Shown in pieces: positions 42,200 through 50,393 of a stretch of DNA of 64,000 nucleotides. The translations under genes and the position numbers were made by a program. The notes under the pieces were generated by a model that had not been told where the DNA came from, did not search any database, and saw nothing but the letters and a program-made list of their open reading frames with translations. The DNA comes from Alistipes sp. (GTDB lineage Bacteria > Bacteroidota > Bacteroidia > Bacteroidales > Rikenellaceae), in assembly GCA_017936685.1 (NCBI GenBank), contig JAGBFA010000004.1:228876-292875 (forward strand), given 5' to 3'. The number at the start of each line of letters is the position of its first letter. The stretch's first letter is position 1.

Positions 42200-42285
42200 T
42201 TTTTATAAAGTTTCATTTATAAGTATTCAAAGATAGTAAAAAGCCTTCATCCAACTGTCTATTGTCGAATTTATCTATTCATTTG

Positions 42286-43247
42286 AATCAGTAGTTGAAA
42301 ATAAGGTATAAAAATGCGATGGCTACCTTTCCCATCGTATGAATTAGCAGTCCGCAAGTAGAGCGGCACTTTGAAGCTCTTTGAATATTTGTTTTTTCGT
42401 TCAGCCAACTGAATAGCGCTTCAATGGGTTCCCTGACAGATGAAACGGCTTGAGAATAAATGTCATCAGCGGCCTTGCTTCTCTGCTTCTCTTCTTCAGG
42501 AGCCCCTTTGATTGACTTGACGGGAGCGTAGAACTCATTGGCCTTATCGCGTCTTTCCTGCTCCCAGTAGTCATTGCTTCGGTATATCTTGTCAGCGAAG
42601 ATCTTCTTGTTGAAAAGATCCGGCATGCATTCGCTCTGGAAGACCTTCAGGTCATTCTCGGAGGCAGGAGAGAGCGCTATCTGGCACGGATGAGGAAGAT
42701 GCCCTTTCCTGCGATATCCTACCATGTGAAGCTTTAGTCCATGATAGTACAGGTTCTTGGTGGAACAGTATCCTTTGTCAGCGATATCTCTGGCGACCTT
42801 GCCTGTACGGTTTCTTCCGCAGCATGTGATTATCGGCATCGAGTCAACAATCACGGTATCATCCTGACAGTCAGAAGGCCTGAACATCCTTAATAACTGC
42901 GAGGACAGTTCCCTAACAGCACCGGCCATCCTGTTGAGACGGTAATTGAATGTCTGATAGGACACCAGGTTCGGGAACCAGTCGCGCAAGTACTCTTTAG
43001 CGAAGTTGTGAATATCCTTGATGAGGGTGTACTTCTGCTCATGACCGACAAAGAAATAAATCGTGAGGATTTCCTCGTCGGAGAACAACGGTTTCGAATT
43101 ATTGCTGTATCTTTGGCAATGGTATTTGAGGCTTTGTTCGTACATATCGCAGATATACATATAGATTTTTATTAGTCTATACTCTTTGTCCTTGGGAATC
43201 ATAACAAGCAAAAAATAGGGGTACTTTTTTACTTTAAGTTACTGATT
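42286..43247 (-). mobile_element. IS982-like insertion sequence, about 960 bp
   Basis: The ends are imperfect inverted repeats: AATCAGTAGTTGAAAATAAG at 42,286 and, on the opposite strand from 43,247, AATCAGTAACTTAAAG. One transposase gene fills the element. Length and transposase fit IS982. I see no target duplication. The transposase stop lies inside the left repeat. Confidence 0.75.
42288..43211 (-). CDS. IS982-family transposase, 307 aa
   Basis: This is a DDE transposase: TVIVDSMPIITC (first Asp), KIFADKIYRSNDYWEQ (second Asp) and EPIEALFSWLNEK (Glu). KGYCSTKNLYYHGLKLH precedes the second Asp, as in IS982 enzymes. The N-terminal region (LIKIYMYICDMYEQSLKYHC) is basic and probably DNA-binding. 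The element lies inside the prophage tail operon, in an AT-rich insertion with the HExxH gene. The gene is complete. Confidence 0.85.
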   Translation of the reverse strand: MLVMIPKDKEYRLIKIYMYICDMYEQSLKYHCQRYSNNSKPLFSDEEILTIYFFVGHEQKYTLIKDIHNFAKEYLRDWFPNLVSYQTFNYRLNRMAGAVRELSSQLLRMFRPSDCQDDTVIVDSMPIITCCGRNRTGKVARDIADKGYCSTKNLYYHGLKLHMVGYRRKGHLPHPCQIALSPASENDLKVFQSECMPDLFNKKIFADKIYRSNDYWEQERRDKANEFYAPVKSIKGAPEEEKQRSKAADDIYSQAVSSVREPIEALFSWLNEKTNIQRASKCRSTCGLLIHTMGKVAIAFLYLIFNY

Positions 43248-43341
43248 TCCAAGGATTTTGCAAGTATTTTCATCCCTTGATTTTCAAATATTTACAACTA
43301 ATTCCGAGGCTTAAATGACCTCTGTTAAACTTATAAATCAC

Positions 43342-43358
43342 AGCAGTTCAACTGCTGA
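43342..43358. repeat. Short perfect palindrome at the right edge of the insertion
   Basis: CAGCAGTTCAACTGCTG is a 17-base palindrome 20 bp before the resumed spike frame. It may be part of the inserted segment's end. Confidence 0.4.
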
Positions 43359-43377
43359 TTGGAATTATTCTTTGAAT

Positions 43378-43917
43378 ATGAAGAATTCACAGGACAACAA
43401 CCGGCGGATGATACAGGAGGCGATCCGCAAAATCGCATTGGGGCGCAGTATCGAGCGTATCGAGATGGCTCCGGGCGGCATGGGCGGTGTGGGTACGGCC
43501 CGCATGATTCACGGCTATGTCGCCAAGATACATGACGACCCCGGCGATGAAGAGTTTGCCGACTACGGCGGCACGGTGGACGTGGGCGAATATCCCGACG
43601 AAACCGCCTCGGCAGGCGGTATCATCCACAAAGGCGTGTTGCTGGCTGCCGCCCGGAACAACGAGGGTGGTTTTCTCATCGTGCCGACCCTTTTTTCGGA
43701 GGTAACCATCGTACTGGACGCCGCCACCCGCCATGCCTATATCGTCAATTACTCCCATGCCGAGACCATCCGCATGGAGGCGCATTCCGAGGTCAGCATC
43801 GGCATGACGGAAACCGAGGCTCTCGACCCCGACAACGACTCTTCGCCCGACTACGACGAACTGGAACCGAAATATATTTATCTGAATATAAAATCGAATA
43901 CTACGAATAATCCATAA
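43378..43917 (+). pseudogene. Baseplate spike/assembly protein V-like, 5'-disrupted (179 aa left)
   Basis: The remaining frame (MKNSQDNNRRMIQEAIRKI) contains GYVAKIHDDPGDEEFADYGG, GGIIHKGVLLAAARNNEGG and LIVPTLFSEVTIVLD, an OB-fold-type spike region as in gpV or Mu gp45. The insertion at 40,872-43,377 separates it from the likely original start. The surviving ATG could still be used, giving a nearly complete protein, so function may not be lost entirely. Confidence 0.6.
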
Positions 43918-43930
43918 AACAATTATACCT

Positions 43931-44506
43931 ATGAAATTCAAACTATTAACGGCCATAACTCTATTGACCATGCTGTGCTGCACAGCCGAAGCACAGACCG
44001 TATCGAGCAAGATTCATTCGAGATTTTTAGGTTACGGCATCGATCGCCTGTATGTATATACGTCGTTGCAGCGCGATCGGGTCGACATCGGAAGCACCTA
44101 TCCTGCGCTATGGACACCGGTCGGCGCAGACGGCAGTTTCACGTTTACCCTGCCGCGCCCCACATCGGGATATACGGTGAGGAATATGTTGCAGCAGGTG
44201 TTCGGCATCTATGGCAATGAAATATCGGTCAGTGCAAACGCTACACTATCCATACTCGATGTACGGGCATCGGCCGGCGGCGTGACGAGCGAATATTTCG
44301 GACCGAGCAAGGACGGCAAACGTTCGCACGGCGTGGCATTTTACATATACGCCTCAAACGGTGTTAGAATCTCCGGCCGCGGCTCGAACGGCCAGGTAGT
44401 AGATATGTCATTGTCGGCCGGCTGGAATACGGTGACTGTGACGTTCAACGGATCGACTCAATACATAACCTCCCAGCGTGTCGCATGGAACTGGGGAACG
44501 GATTGA
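43931..44506 (+). CDS. Hypothetical secreted protein, 191 aa
   Basis: The signal peptide is MKFKLLTAITLLTMLCCTAEAQ. The mature part is beta-rich and Ser/Gly-rich (ATLSILDVRASAGGVTSEYF, SGRGSNGQVVDMSLSAGWNT). It starts 13 bp after the spike stop, so it may be the first host gene after the element or a late phage gene; the signal peptide favours the host or a lysogenic cargo. No family recognised. Confidence 0.6.
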   Translation: MKFKLLTAITLLTMLCCTAEAQTVSSKIHSRFLGYGIDRLYVYTSLQRDRVDIGSTYPALWTPVGADGSFTFTLPRPTSGYTVRNMLQQVFGIYGNEISVSANATLSILDVRASAGGVTSEYFGPSKDGKRSHGVAFYIYASNGVRISGRGSNGQVVDMSLSAGWNTVTVTFNGSTQYITSQRVAWNWGTD

Positions 44507-44529
44507 TGACCATTGAGATATATTGAATT

Positions 44530-44976
44530 ATGAAAAAGCTCTTTTTATGCTTTGCCGTAGCCGCAATCTGCACGGCGAAAGGCTCGGCGCAGGGATACTC
44601 CAATTTCGACAATATCGGACAATACACTTTCGAGATATTGAAGAATCTCGATAGGCTCGACAGAGAGCAGTTTGCGACATATTGGGACAAGACATTGGAG
44701 CTGGCATCACAGTTAGGAGAGGAGGTGCCCGAAGATTTTACGGACGATATGTACGACCGTATAACGGATAGCGGCCGGCAGGCGGGAATCAAATGGCGGG
44801 AAATCCGATTCGTCAGATTCGAGGACATGGGCTTTCAAGAGGGCGACGATGGGCTTTTGTGCCGCGTGGGAATGCTCTATGTCTCGCACGAAGGAGCCGT
44901 GTACAAAATAAAAATCAAGACTCTTTCACACAACGGCAAATACTATCTCGGACAGGTAAAGTTCAGAGGGTTGTAA
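44530..44976 (+). CDS. Hypothetical secreted protein, 148 aa
   Basis: The signal peptide is MKKLFLCFAVAAICTAKGSAQ. The mature part (NLDRLDREQFATYWDKTLEL, RVGMLYVSHEGAVYKIKIKTL) resembles small secreted Bacteroidales proteins of unknown function. It follows the previous gene closely, and a terminator follows it. Confidence 0.6.
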   Translation: MKKLFLCFAVAAICTAKGSAQGYSNFDNIGQYTFEILKNLDRLDREQFATYWDKTLELASQLGEEVPEDFTDDMYDRITDSGRQAGIKWREIRFVRFEDMGFQEGDDGLLCRVGMLYVSHEGAVYKIKIKTLSHNGKYYLGQVKFRGL

Positions 44977-44998
44977 TGTAATGAACTGCCGAACACGA

Positions 44999-45040
44999 TG
45001 CCGGCTGTCCTGTTTGAGGACGGCTGGCTTTTGTTTTATT
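44999..45040 (+). terminator. Rho-independent terminator after the secreted-protein genes
   Basis: GCCGGCTGTCCT and AGGACGGCTGGC pair around GTTTG with small mismatches and are followed by a T-rich stretch (TTTTGTTTTATTT). Confidence 0.65.
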
Positions 45041-45094
45041 TCCGCTTGATGGTTGTTGCATGCGGTTAGGAGCAGATGTCTTAGACGATGCGAC

Positions 45095-45600
45095 AAATGT
45101 CACTCCGAGGGAGGGGGAAACCAATGTCGACCACGGAGCGACGGCTTACGCCGTTATACAATTCTGACCCCACACCATACCCCTCCCTCGGGAGGGGCTT
45201 TTGTCGCGCGATTGATCGCGCTCCATGTGGGGCGTGGCAAGGTTAGTTACGCGTCCCGTGGGGGGGGGTCATTCTGAACGCAGTGAAGAATCTGGTTGGA
45301 GAAGAGTTGGCCACTCGTGCTGTCACTCCGAGGGAGGGCGTGCCCGACCCGTGGGAGTCTCGCAGGCGGGAGCGCACATGCCGTCAAAGAGAGAGATTCT
45401 CACGTCGCAGTCATTCGACTGCTCCTCAGAATGACAGAGTGGGCATATCGACCACGCACATAGTCCACAACCAGATTCTTGACCTGCGGTCTTCCTCCTT
45501 CGCGTCTCGGCATAAAAAGCAAGCTCTTTCTGCTCTCGACTTGTCGTCGGTTCGCTTCACGTTGTTACGCTCAGAATGACAGGGTGGAAATAGTCTCCAA
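45095..45600. repeat. Cluster of TGTCATTCTGA-type dispersed repeats
   Basis: Several copies of a short repeat occur in both directions: TGTCACTCCGAGGGAGG near 45,098 and 45,319, GTCATTCTGAACGCAGTGAA near 45,268 followed by GAATCTGG, and the reverse form CAGAATGACA near 45,427 and 45,571. A nearly identical copy lies at 63,738, and an inverted partner at 63,812. This REP-like family is scattered in many bacterial genomes between genes. Confidence 0.65.
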
Positions 45601-45613
45601 AGAATTATGCACA

Positions 45614-45736
45614 CTTTTTCGTCAAAAGCGGTATTATACAACGCAACGACGGAGCGAGACGATGGGCTGTACTGAGTGTACTGCCCATTGGCGAACGACG
45701 AGGCGCGGCAGTAGAATGCCGCTTTTCATGGAAAAG
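45614..45736. repeat. MITE-like 123-bp inverted-repeat unit, copy A
   Basis: The ends are inverted (CTTTTTCGTCAAAAGCGG against CCGCTTTTCATGGAAAAG). An internal palindrome around GATGGGCTGTACTGAGTGTA pairs with its partner CTGCCCATTG. Copy B, with the same plan, follows 32 bp later. Confidence 0.6.
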
Positions 45737-45768
45737 ACACGGAAAACCTCCAAAGCCCCACCAACCCT

Positions 45769-45892
45769 CTTTTTCGTCAAAAGGCGTTAGTTACAAGCCG
45801 CACGTGAAAAATCCGCAAATGGGCTGTACTGACGTACTGCCCATTTGCGGATTTGAACGAGGCGACGTAAATGATGCCTTTTCACGAAAAAG
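45769..45892. repeat. MITE-like 124-bp inverted-repeat unit, copy B
   Basis: The ends are CTTTTTCGTCAAAAGGCG against GCCTTTTCACGAAAAAG. The internal hairpin pairs AAATCCGCAAATGGGC with GCCCATTTGCGGATTT perfectly (16 bp), around a loop containing GTACTGACGTAC. The plan is that of copy A with different stem sequence. Confidence 0.6.
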
Positions 45893-46116
45893 ACAAAAAA
45901 AATTGAGGCCATCGGGTGGTATTCGACGAGAGAACGAGCACCGTTCCCCGTCTTAGTAACGATTCCTTACGGAATATTCATCTGTCGTTTGCTCTGTGAG
46001 CCGAAACGGAGCACTCTCCGTTTCGCCCGTCAGGCTTAGTCAGTGATTCGTTACAACCAGCCGATATCCTCTCCAACCTAAAACTACTAACCTAAATGAA
46101 CCTTAAAACTTCGTTG

Positions 46117-46124
46117 CAAAGATA
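46117..46124 (-). promoter_or_regulatory. Leftward TATCTTTG box without a downstream gene
   Basis: The complement of CAAAGATA fits TAnnTTTG and points left into the repeat region, where no gene exists. It may drive a small RNA or be a chance match. Confidence 0.3.
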
Positions 46125-46584
46125 AGGCCTTTCGGTGAAACGTGCAAATTTTTTATTAAAATTTTTCAGTAAATTTTTCAAATCTTTTTATCTGAGCGCG
46201 GTTTGCGGTGATAATATATTGATATATAGTTGTATATGTGGGCATGGCCGTCGGGTGGCATTGGAATATTAAAATGTCTTATAAATCTCCTAAAACATTT
46301 TAAATAGGAAATAAAATAGTTGCATCTTACGGATCGTAAGTGCATTATAATGAATACGAATGGCAGTAAACATAGATATCGGCTGCATATATGGGAGTTG
46401 ATGACGCATATATTTGCTTTTCGTGCGATGGCTCGGCCTCGCAGCTAATGATACTTCCCCTTGCCGGATTCCGTGCGGATTGCCGGTATGTGTTTGTAGA
46501 GGCGGGATCCGCCCGATGTCGCATCGAATATGTAGACTGCGTGCGATTTGCTGAAATATGGTTGTAAATTCGCGCCATATTTTT

Positions 46585-46592
46585 TACCTTTG
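46585..46592 (+). promoter_or_regulatory. TACCTTTG promoter box upstream of murG
   Basis: The box matches TAnnTTTG and would give a leader of about 170 bases before the murG ATG at 46,768. No open frame of note lies in that leader. Confidence 0.5.
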
Positions 46593-46767
46593 CAAAGCCG
46601 GTGTGCGCCTTGTCGCACGATGACCGGCCGAAGCGATGCAAATCGCTCGTGTTTAGACGTATATAATTTTCTGATCGAGCCTTTTCTGCAAGTTGAAGGC
46701 AGAACCGATTTCTGCGGGTTTTGTATCTGGCGGGCGGGAGAAGGCGAATGAAACAAATGCTATTCCG

Positions 46768-47874
46768 ATGAAACGGATCATACTTTCGGGCGGCGGCACC
46801 GGCGGACACATCTATCCGGCCGTGGCTGTGGCCGAGGCACTCAAACGCAAATGTGGCGAAGAGGTGGAGCTGCTCTTCGTGGGTGCCGAGGGCAAGATGG
46901 AGATGGAGAAAATTCCGGCGTTGGGCTATCGGATCGTCGGGGTGCCTATCCTCGGCCTGCAACGGCGGTTTACGTGGAAGAACTTTACGGTGCCCTTCCG
47001 CGTTGTGAGTAGCGTGCGCAGGGCGCGACGCGTCATACGCGACTTCAAGGCCGATGCGGTTGTGGGCTTCGGCGGCTACGCCTCGGCTCCGGTGCTGTGG
47101 GCGGCGCAGCGTTTGGGCGTGCCGACCATCATACAGGAGCAGAACTCCTATGCCGGTCTGACCAACAAGATACTGGCCAAGCGGGCGCATCGCATCTGCG
47201 TGGCCTACGACGGCATGAACAGGTTTTTCGCCGACGACAAGATCGTGATGACGGGCAATCCGCTGCGCGGCCGTTTCTCGGCGGACGGAGTCGACCGCGC
47301 CGAGGCACTCGCGCATTTCGGGTTTACGGCCGACCGTCCCGTAGTATTGGTGGTTGGCGGCTCGCTCGGTACGCGCACGCTGAACGAGATGATGAAACAC
47401 TGGATCACCTCATTGAACGGTGCCGAGCCGTCGGTGCAGGTGATTTGGCAGACGGGCAAATACTACGAGCGCGAGATGAGAGAGTTCTCTGCCGGGCACC
47501 CTGTGCGCGGAATATGGCAGGGCGCGTTCATCGAGCGCATGGATTTTGCGTATGAGGCGGCCGACGTGGTCATCTCGCGCAGCGGTGCCTGCACCGTATC
47601 GGAGCTGTGCCTTGTGGCCAAGCCGACCATATTCGTCCCGTCGCCCAATGTGGCCGAGGATCACCAGACCAAGAACGCCATGGCGTTGGTCGACAAGGGT
47701 GCGGCGCAAATGGTGCGTGATGCCGAGGCTGTGGAGAAGGCCATGCCGGCGGCATTGGCACTGGCCGGCGATGCAGGACTGCGTGCGCAGCTGTCGGCCA
47801 ATATCGCCTCGCTGGCTATCGCCGACTCGGCGGAGCGCATCGTGGCGGAGATCGAAAAAATATTGCAGCGATGA
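46768..47874 (+). CDS. murG: MurG, UDP-GlcNAc transferase of lipid II synthesis
   Basis: The enzyme adds GlcNAc to lipid I at the inner face of the membrane, giving lipid II. The start at 46,768 (MKRIILSGGGTGGHIYPA) carries the first G-loop; VVGFGGYASAPVL and VVGGSLGTRTLN follow, and EDHQTKNA near the end is the family's donor-binding motif. Length is 368 residues, as usual. It overlaps murC by 4 bp, so the two are translated together. The upstream frame begins 25 codons earlier but lacks the family's usual start. Confidence 0.95.
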   Translation: MKRIILSGGGTGGHIYPAVAVAEALKRKCGEEVELLFVGAEGKMEMEKIPALGYRIVGVPILGLQRRFTWKNFTVPFRVVSSVRRARRVIRDFKADAVVGFGGYASAPVLWAAQRLGVPTIIQEQNSYAGLTNKILAKRAHRICVAYDGMNRFFADDKIVMTGNPLRGRFSADGVDRAEALAHFGFTADRPVVLVVGGSLGTRTLNEMMKHWITSLNGAEPSVQVIWQTGKYYEREMREFSAGHPVRGIWQGAFIERMDFAYEAADVVISRSGACTVSELCLVAKPTIFVPSPNVAEDHQTKNAMALVDKGAAQMVRDAEAVEKAMPAALALAGDAGLRAQLSANIASLAIADSAERIVAEIEKILQR

Positions 47875-49253
47875 GATTCGATAAAGTATATTTTTTAGGT
47901 GTCGGTGGCATCGGCATGAGCGCGCTGGCACGTTACTTCCTGCATGAGGGGTATGCCGTGGCGGGCTACGACCGCACGCCGTCGGCACTGACGGCCGAAT
48001 TGGAGCGCGAGGGCGCGGCCGTGCACTACGACGACGATCCCGCGCTTATCCCGGAGGCGTTCCGCTGCAAGGAGTCGACCATGGTGGTCTATACGCCGGC
48101 CATACCGGCCGATCATCGCGAGTGGGCCTTCTTCCGTGAGGGCGGTTTCACCATCGAAAAACGTTCGCAGATGCTGGGACATCTTGCGGAGGGCAAGTTG
48201 GTCATGGCCGTGGCCGGCACTCATGGCAAGACCACGACCACCACGCTCACGGCGTGGCTCAATCATTGCGCCGCAGGCGAGGGCAGCGCATTCTTAGGCG
48301 GCATATCGCGCAACTTTTCGTCGAATTTAGTGCTGGGCGAAGGCCGCCGTCTGGCCGTCGAGGCCGACGAGTACGACCGTTCGTTCCTGCGCCTGTATCC
48401 CGATATTGCCGTGGTGACGGCAGCCGATGCCGACCACCTCGACATATACGGCACGGTGGAGTCCGTGCGCGAGGCCTTCTCGCAGTTCATACGACAGATC
48501 CGCAGCGGCGGTTCGCTTATTATAAAACAAGGTGTGGATCTTGCCGTCGATAATGCCGGCATCGCCCTCTATCGCTATTCGCTCGATAGGGAGTGCGATT
48601 TCTATGCCCGCAATATCGCGTTGGCCGAGGGCGGACACTATACATACGACATCGTCACGCCCGACGGGGTTGTCGAGGGGTGCCGGTTAGGTGTGCCCGG
48701 GCGCATCAACATCGAGAACTCGGTGGCGGCCGTGGCATCGCTGTGGTGCGCGGCTAAGGCCGAGGGCAAGACATTCGACCACGATGCCGTGCGCGAAGCT
48801 CTGACCTCGTTCGAGGGTGTCAAACGACGCTTCGAGTTCTATGTCAACACTCCGCGACAGGTCTATATGGACGACTACGCCCACCACCCCGAGGAACTGC
48901 ACGCGGCCATAACCTCGCTCAAAGCGATGTTCCCCGGCCGTCGGCTTACTGCGGTCTTCCAGCCGCACCTCTACACGCGCACACGCGACCTCTACCGCGA
49001 TTTCGCCGCGGCGTTGTCCGAGGCCGACCGCGTCGTGCTGCTGCCGATATATCCGGCGCGCGAGGAGCCTATCGAGGGCATACGCTCCCAGATCATCGGC
49101 GAGTGCCTTGCCACCGAGTGGACGATGTCGACGCGCGAGGAGCTTGCCGACCTGCTCGGCGAGCTGGATACCGATGTGGTGGCGACGTTCGGTGCAGGCA
49201 ATATCGATGCCTGCTGCGCAGCTGTGGCCGACCGGCTTAAACTCAAAGCATAG
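47871..49253 (+). CDS. murC: MurC, UDP-N-acetylmuramate-L-alanine ligase
   Basis: The enzyme joins L-alanine to UDP-MurNAc using ATP. FLGVGGIGMSALARYFL is the UDP-binding N-terminus, AGTHGKTTTTTL is the ATP P-loop, EADEYDRSFL carries the catalytic acidic residues and DDYAHHPEEL marks the C-terminal domain. At 460 residues it has the usual length. It is followed 2 bp later by ftsQ in the same direction. Confidence 0.95.
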   Translation: MRFDKVYFLGVGGIGMSALARYFLHEGYAVAGYDRTPSALTAELEREGAAVHYDDDPALIPEAFRCKESTMVVYTPAIPADHREWAFFREGGFTIEKRSQMLGHLAEGKLVMAVAGTHGKTTTTTLTAWLNHCAAGEGSAFLGGISRNFSSNLVLGEGRRLAVEADEYDRSFLRLYPDIAVVTAADADHLDIYGTVESVREAFSQFIRQIRSGGSLIIKQGVDLAVDNAGIALYRYSLDRECDFYARNIALAEGGHYTYDIVTPDGVVEGCRLGVPGRINIENSVAAVASLWCAAKAEGKTFDHDAVREALTSFEGVKRRFEFYVNTPRQVYMDDYAHHPEELHAAITSLKAMFPGRRLTAVFQPHLYTRTRDLYRDFAAALSEADRVVLLPIYPAREEPIEGIRSQIIGECLATEWTMSTREELADLLGELDTDVVATFGAGNIDACCAAVADRLKLKA

Positions 49254-49255
49254 CC

Positions 49256-50359
49256 ATGAAGAGACTCGACACGCGACGATTGGGACGGCATGCCGCATTT
49301 GCGGCATTGTGGGTCGTGCTGGCGGCGACATTCCTTGCCGCGCGGCGCGGTGTGGCCCGCTATCGTGCGTCGCAGTGCGTCGAGGAGGTGTCGATCTCGG
49401 TCGATGGCAGCAATGCCGCGACCTTTCTCAGCGAGCAGACCGTGCGCGACTGGGTGCTGTCGTATGACTGCAATCCGTTGGGCATGACGCTCGATGAGGT
49501 CGATCTGGCGGCTTTGGAGTCGTCTATCGAGTCCAACGATGCCGTGGCCGATGCCAATGTCTACCTCACCTCGGGCGGGCGTGTGGAGATCGACGTGCGT
49601 CAGCGGCGGCCGCTGATGCGCCTTATGGTCGACGGCTACGACCTGTATGTGGCCGACGACGGCTATCTCTTCGCCGCGCCTCCGCGTTCGACGATCTATG
49701 TGCCGGTGGTGACGGGCGACTATCGGCCTCTGTTCGATGCCGCATACTCGGGCTATGCCCGCGACGTGGTGCGCGACTCGATGGCTCGTATCGACTCCCG
49801 CATAGCGGCTTTGGAGAGCGACAAGATACCCCTTTATACGGCCTTGCAGCAGAACTCGCGTGCCATGAAACGCCTCTCGGCCGAGCGTGCTTCGAAAGGG
49901 TGGTTCACCTCGGACGAGGAGTACGCGCTTCGCCGCGAACAGTTGGAGCTCTACAAGGCGCAGCGTCGCGGCGAGCTTACCGCCGAAGCGAAAATGCTCA
50001 GGGCACGCATCGATGATCTGACGCGTAATCAGGAGAGTGAGGGCAAACGTCAAAAAAAGTTGGAAAAAATAGAGGAAGATTTCTCGAAACTCATTAACTT
50101 TGTCAATATTATTCAACACGACGATTTCTGGTCTTCGGAGATTGTTCAGATCGTGGCGCACGGCGGCGGAGAGCGTGAGTTGGAGATCGAACTCATACCC
50201 CGTTCGGGGCGTTATACGATACTGTTCGGCCGTGCCGACGACATCGAGCGGAAGCTATCCGATCTCGATGCCTTTTACCGTAGGGTGCTGACTAACGTCG
50301 GTTGGGACAGGTATCGTACAGTCAGTGTGAAATATAAGGGACAGGTGGTGTGCCGTTAG
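49256..50359 (+). CDS. ftsQ: FtsQ/DivIB-like cell-division protein with long coiled-coil insert
   Basis: This is a bitopic divisome protein: a basic N-terminus, one membrane helix (about residues 12-30) and a POTRA-like start (VEEVSISVDGSNAATFLSE). DVRQRRPLMRLMVDGYDLYVADDG reads as the beta domain. A helical, charged insert of about 90 residues lies in the middle (RREQLELYKAQRRGELTAEA). The protein is about 100 residues longer than Gram-negative FtsQ. Bacteroidetes FtsQ proteins are divergent; the gene order murC-ftsQ-ftsA supports the call. Confidence 0.8.
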   Translation: MKRLDTRRLGRHAAFAALWVVLAATFLAARRGVARYRASQCVEEVSISVDGSNAATFLSEQTVRDWVLSYDCNPLGMTLDEVDLAALESSIESNDAVADANVYLTSGGRVEIDVRQRRPLMRLMVDGYDLYVADDGYLFAAPPRSTIYVPVVTGDYRPLFDAAYSGYARDVVRDSMARIDSRIAALESDKIPLYTALQQNSRAMKRLSAERASKGWFTSDEEYALRREQLELYKAQRRGELTAEAKMLRARIDDLTRNQESEGKRQKKLEKIEEDFSKLINFVNIIQHDDFWSSEIVQIVAHGGGERELEIELIPRSGRYTILFGRADDIERKLSDLDAFYRRVLTNVGWDRYRTVSVKYKGQVVCR

Positions 50360-50393
50360 CAGGCCGCACCTCCGCAAGCGAAACAATAGGTAT

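Noticed and set aside
42279-43256. Target-site duplication of the IS982-like element
   Set aside because: The flanks (TCATTTG and TCCAAGG) do not match well enough to call a duplication.
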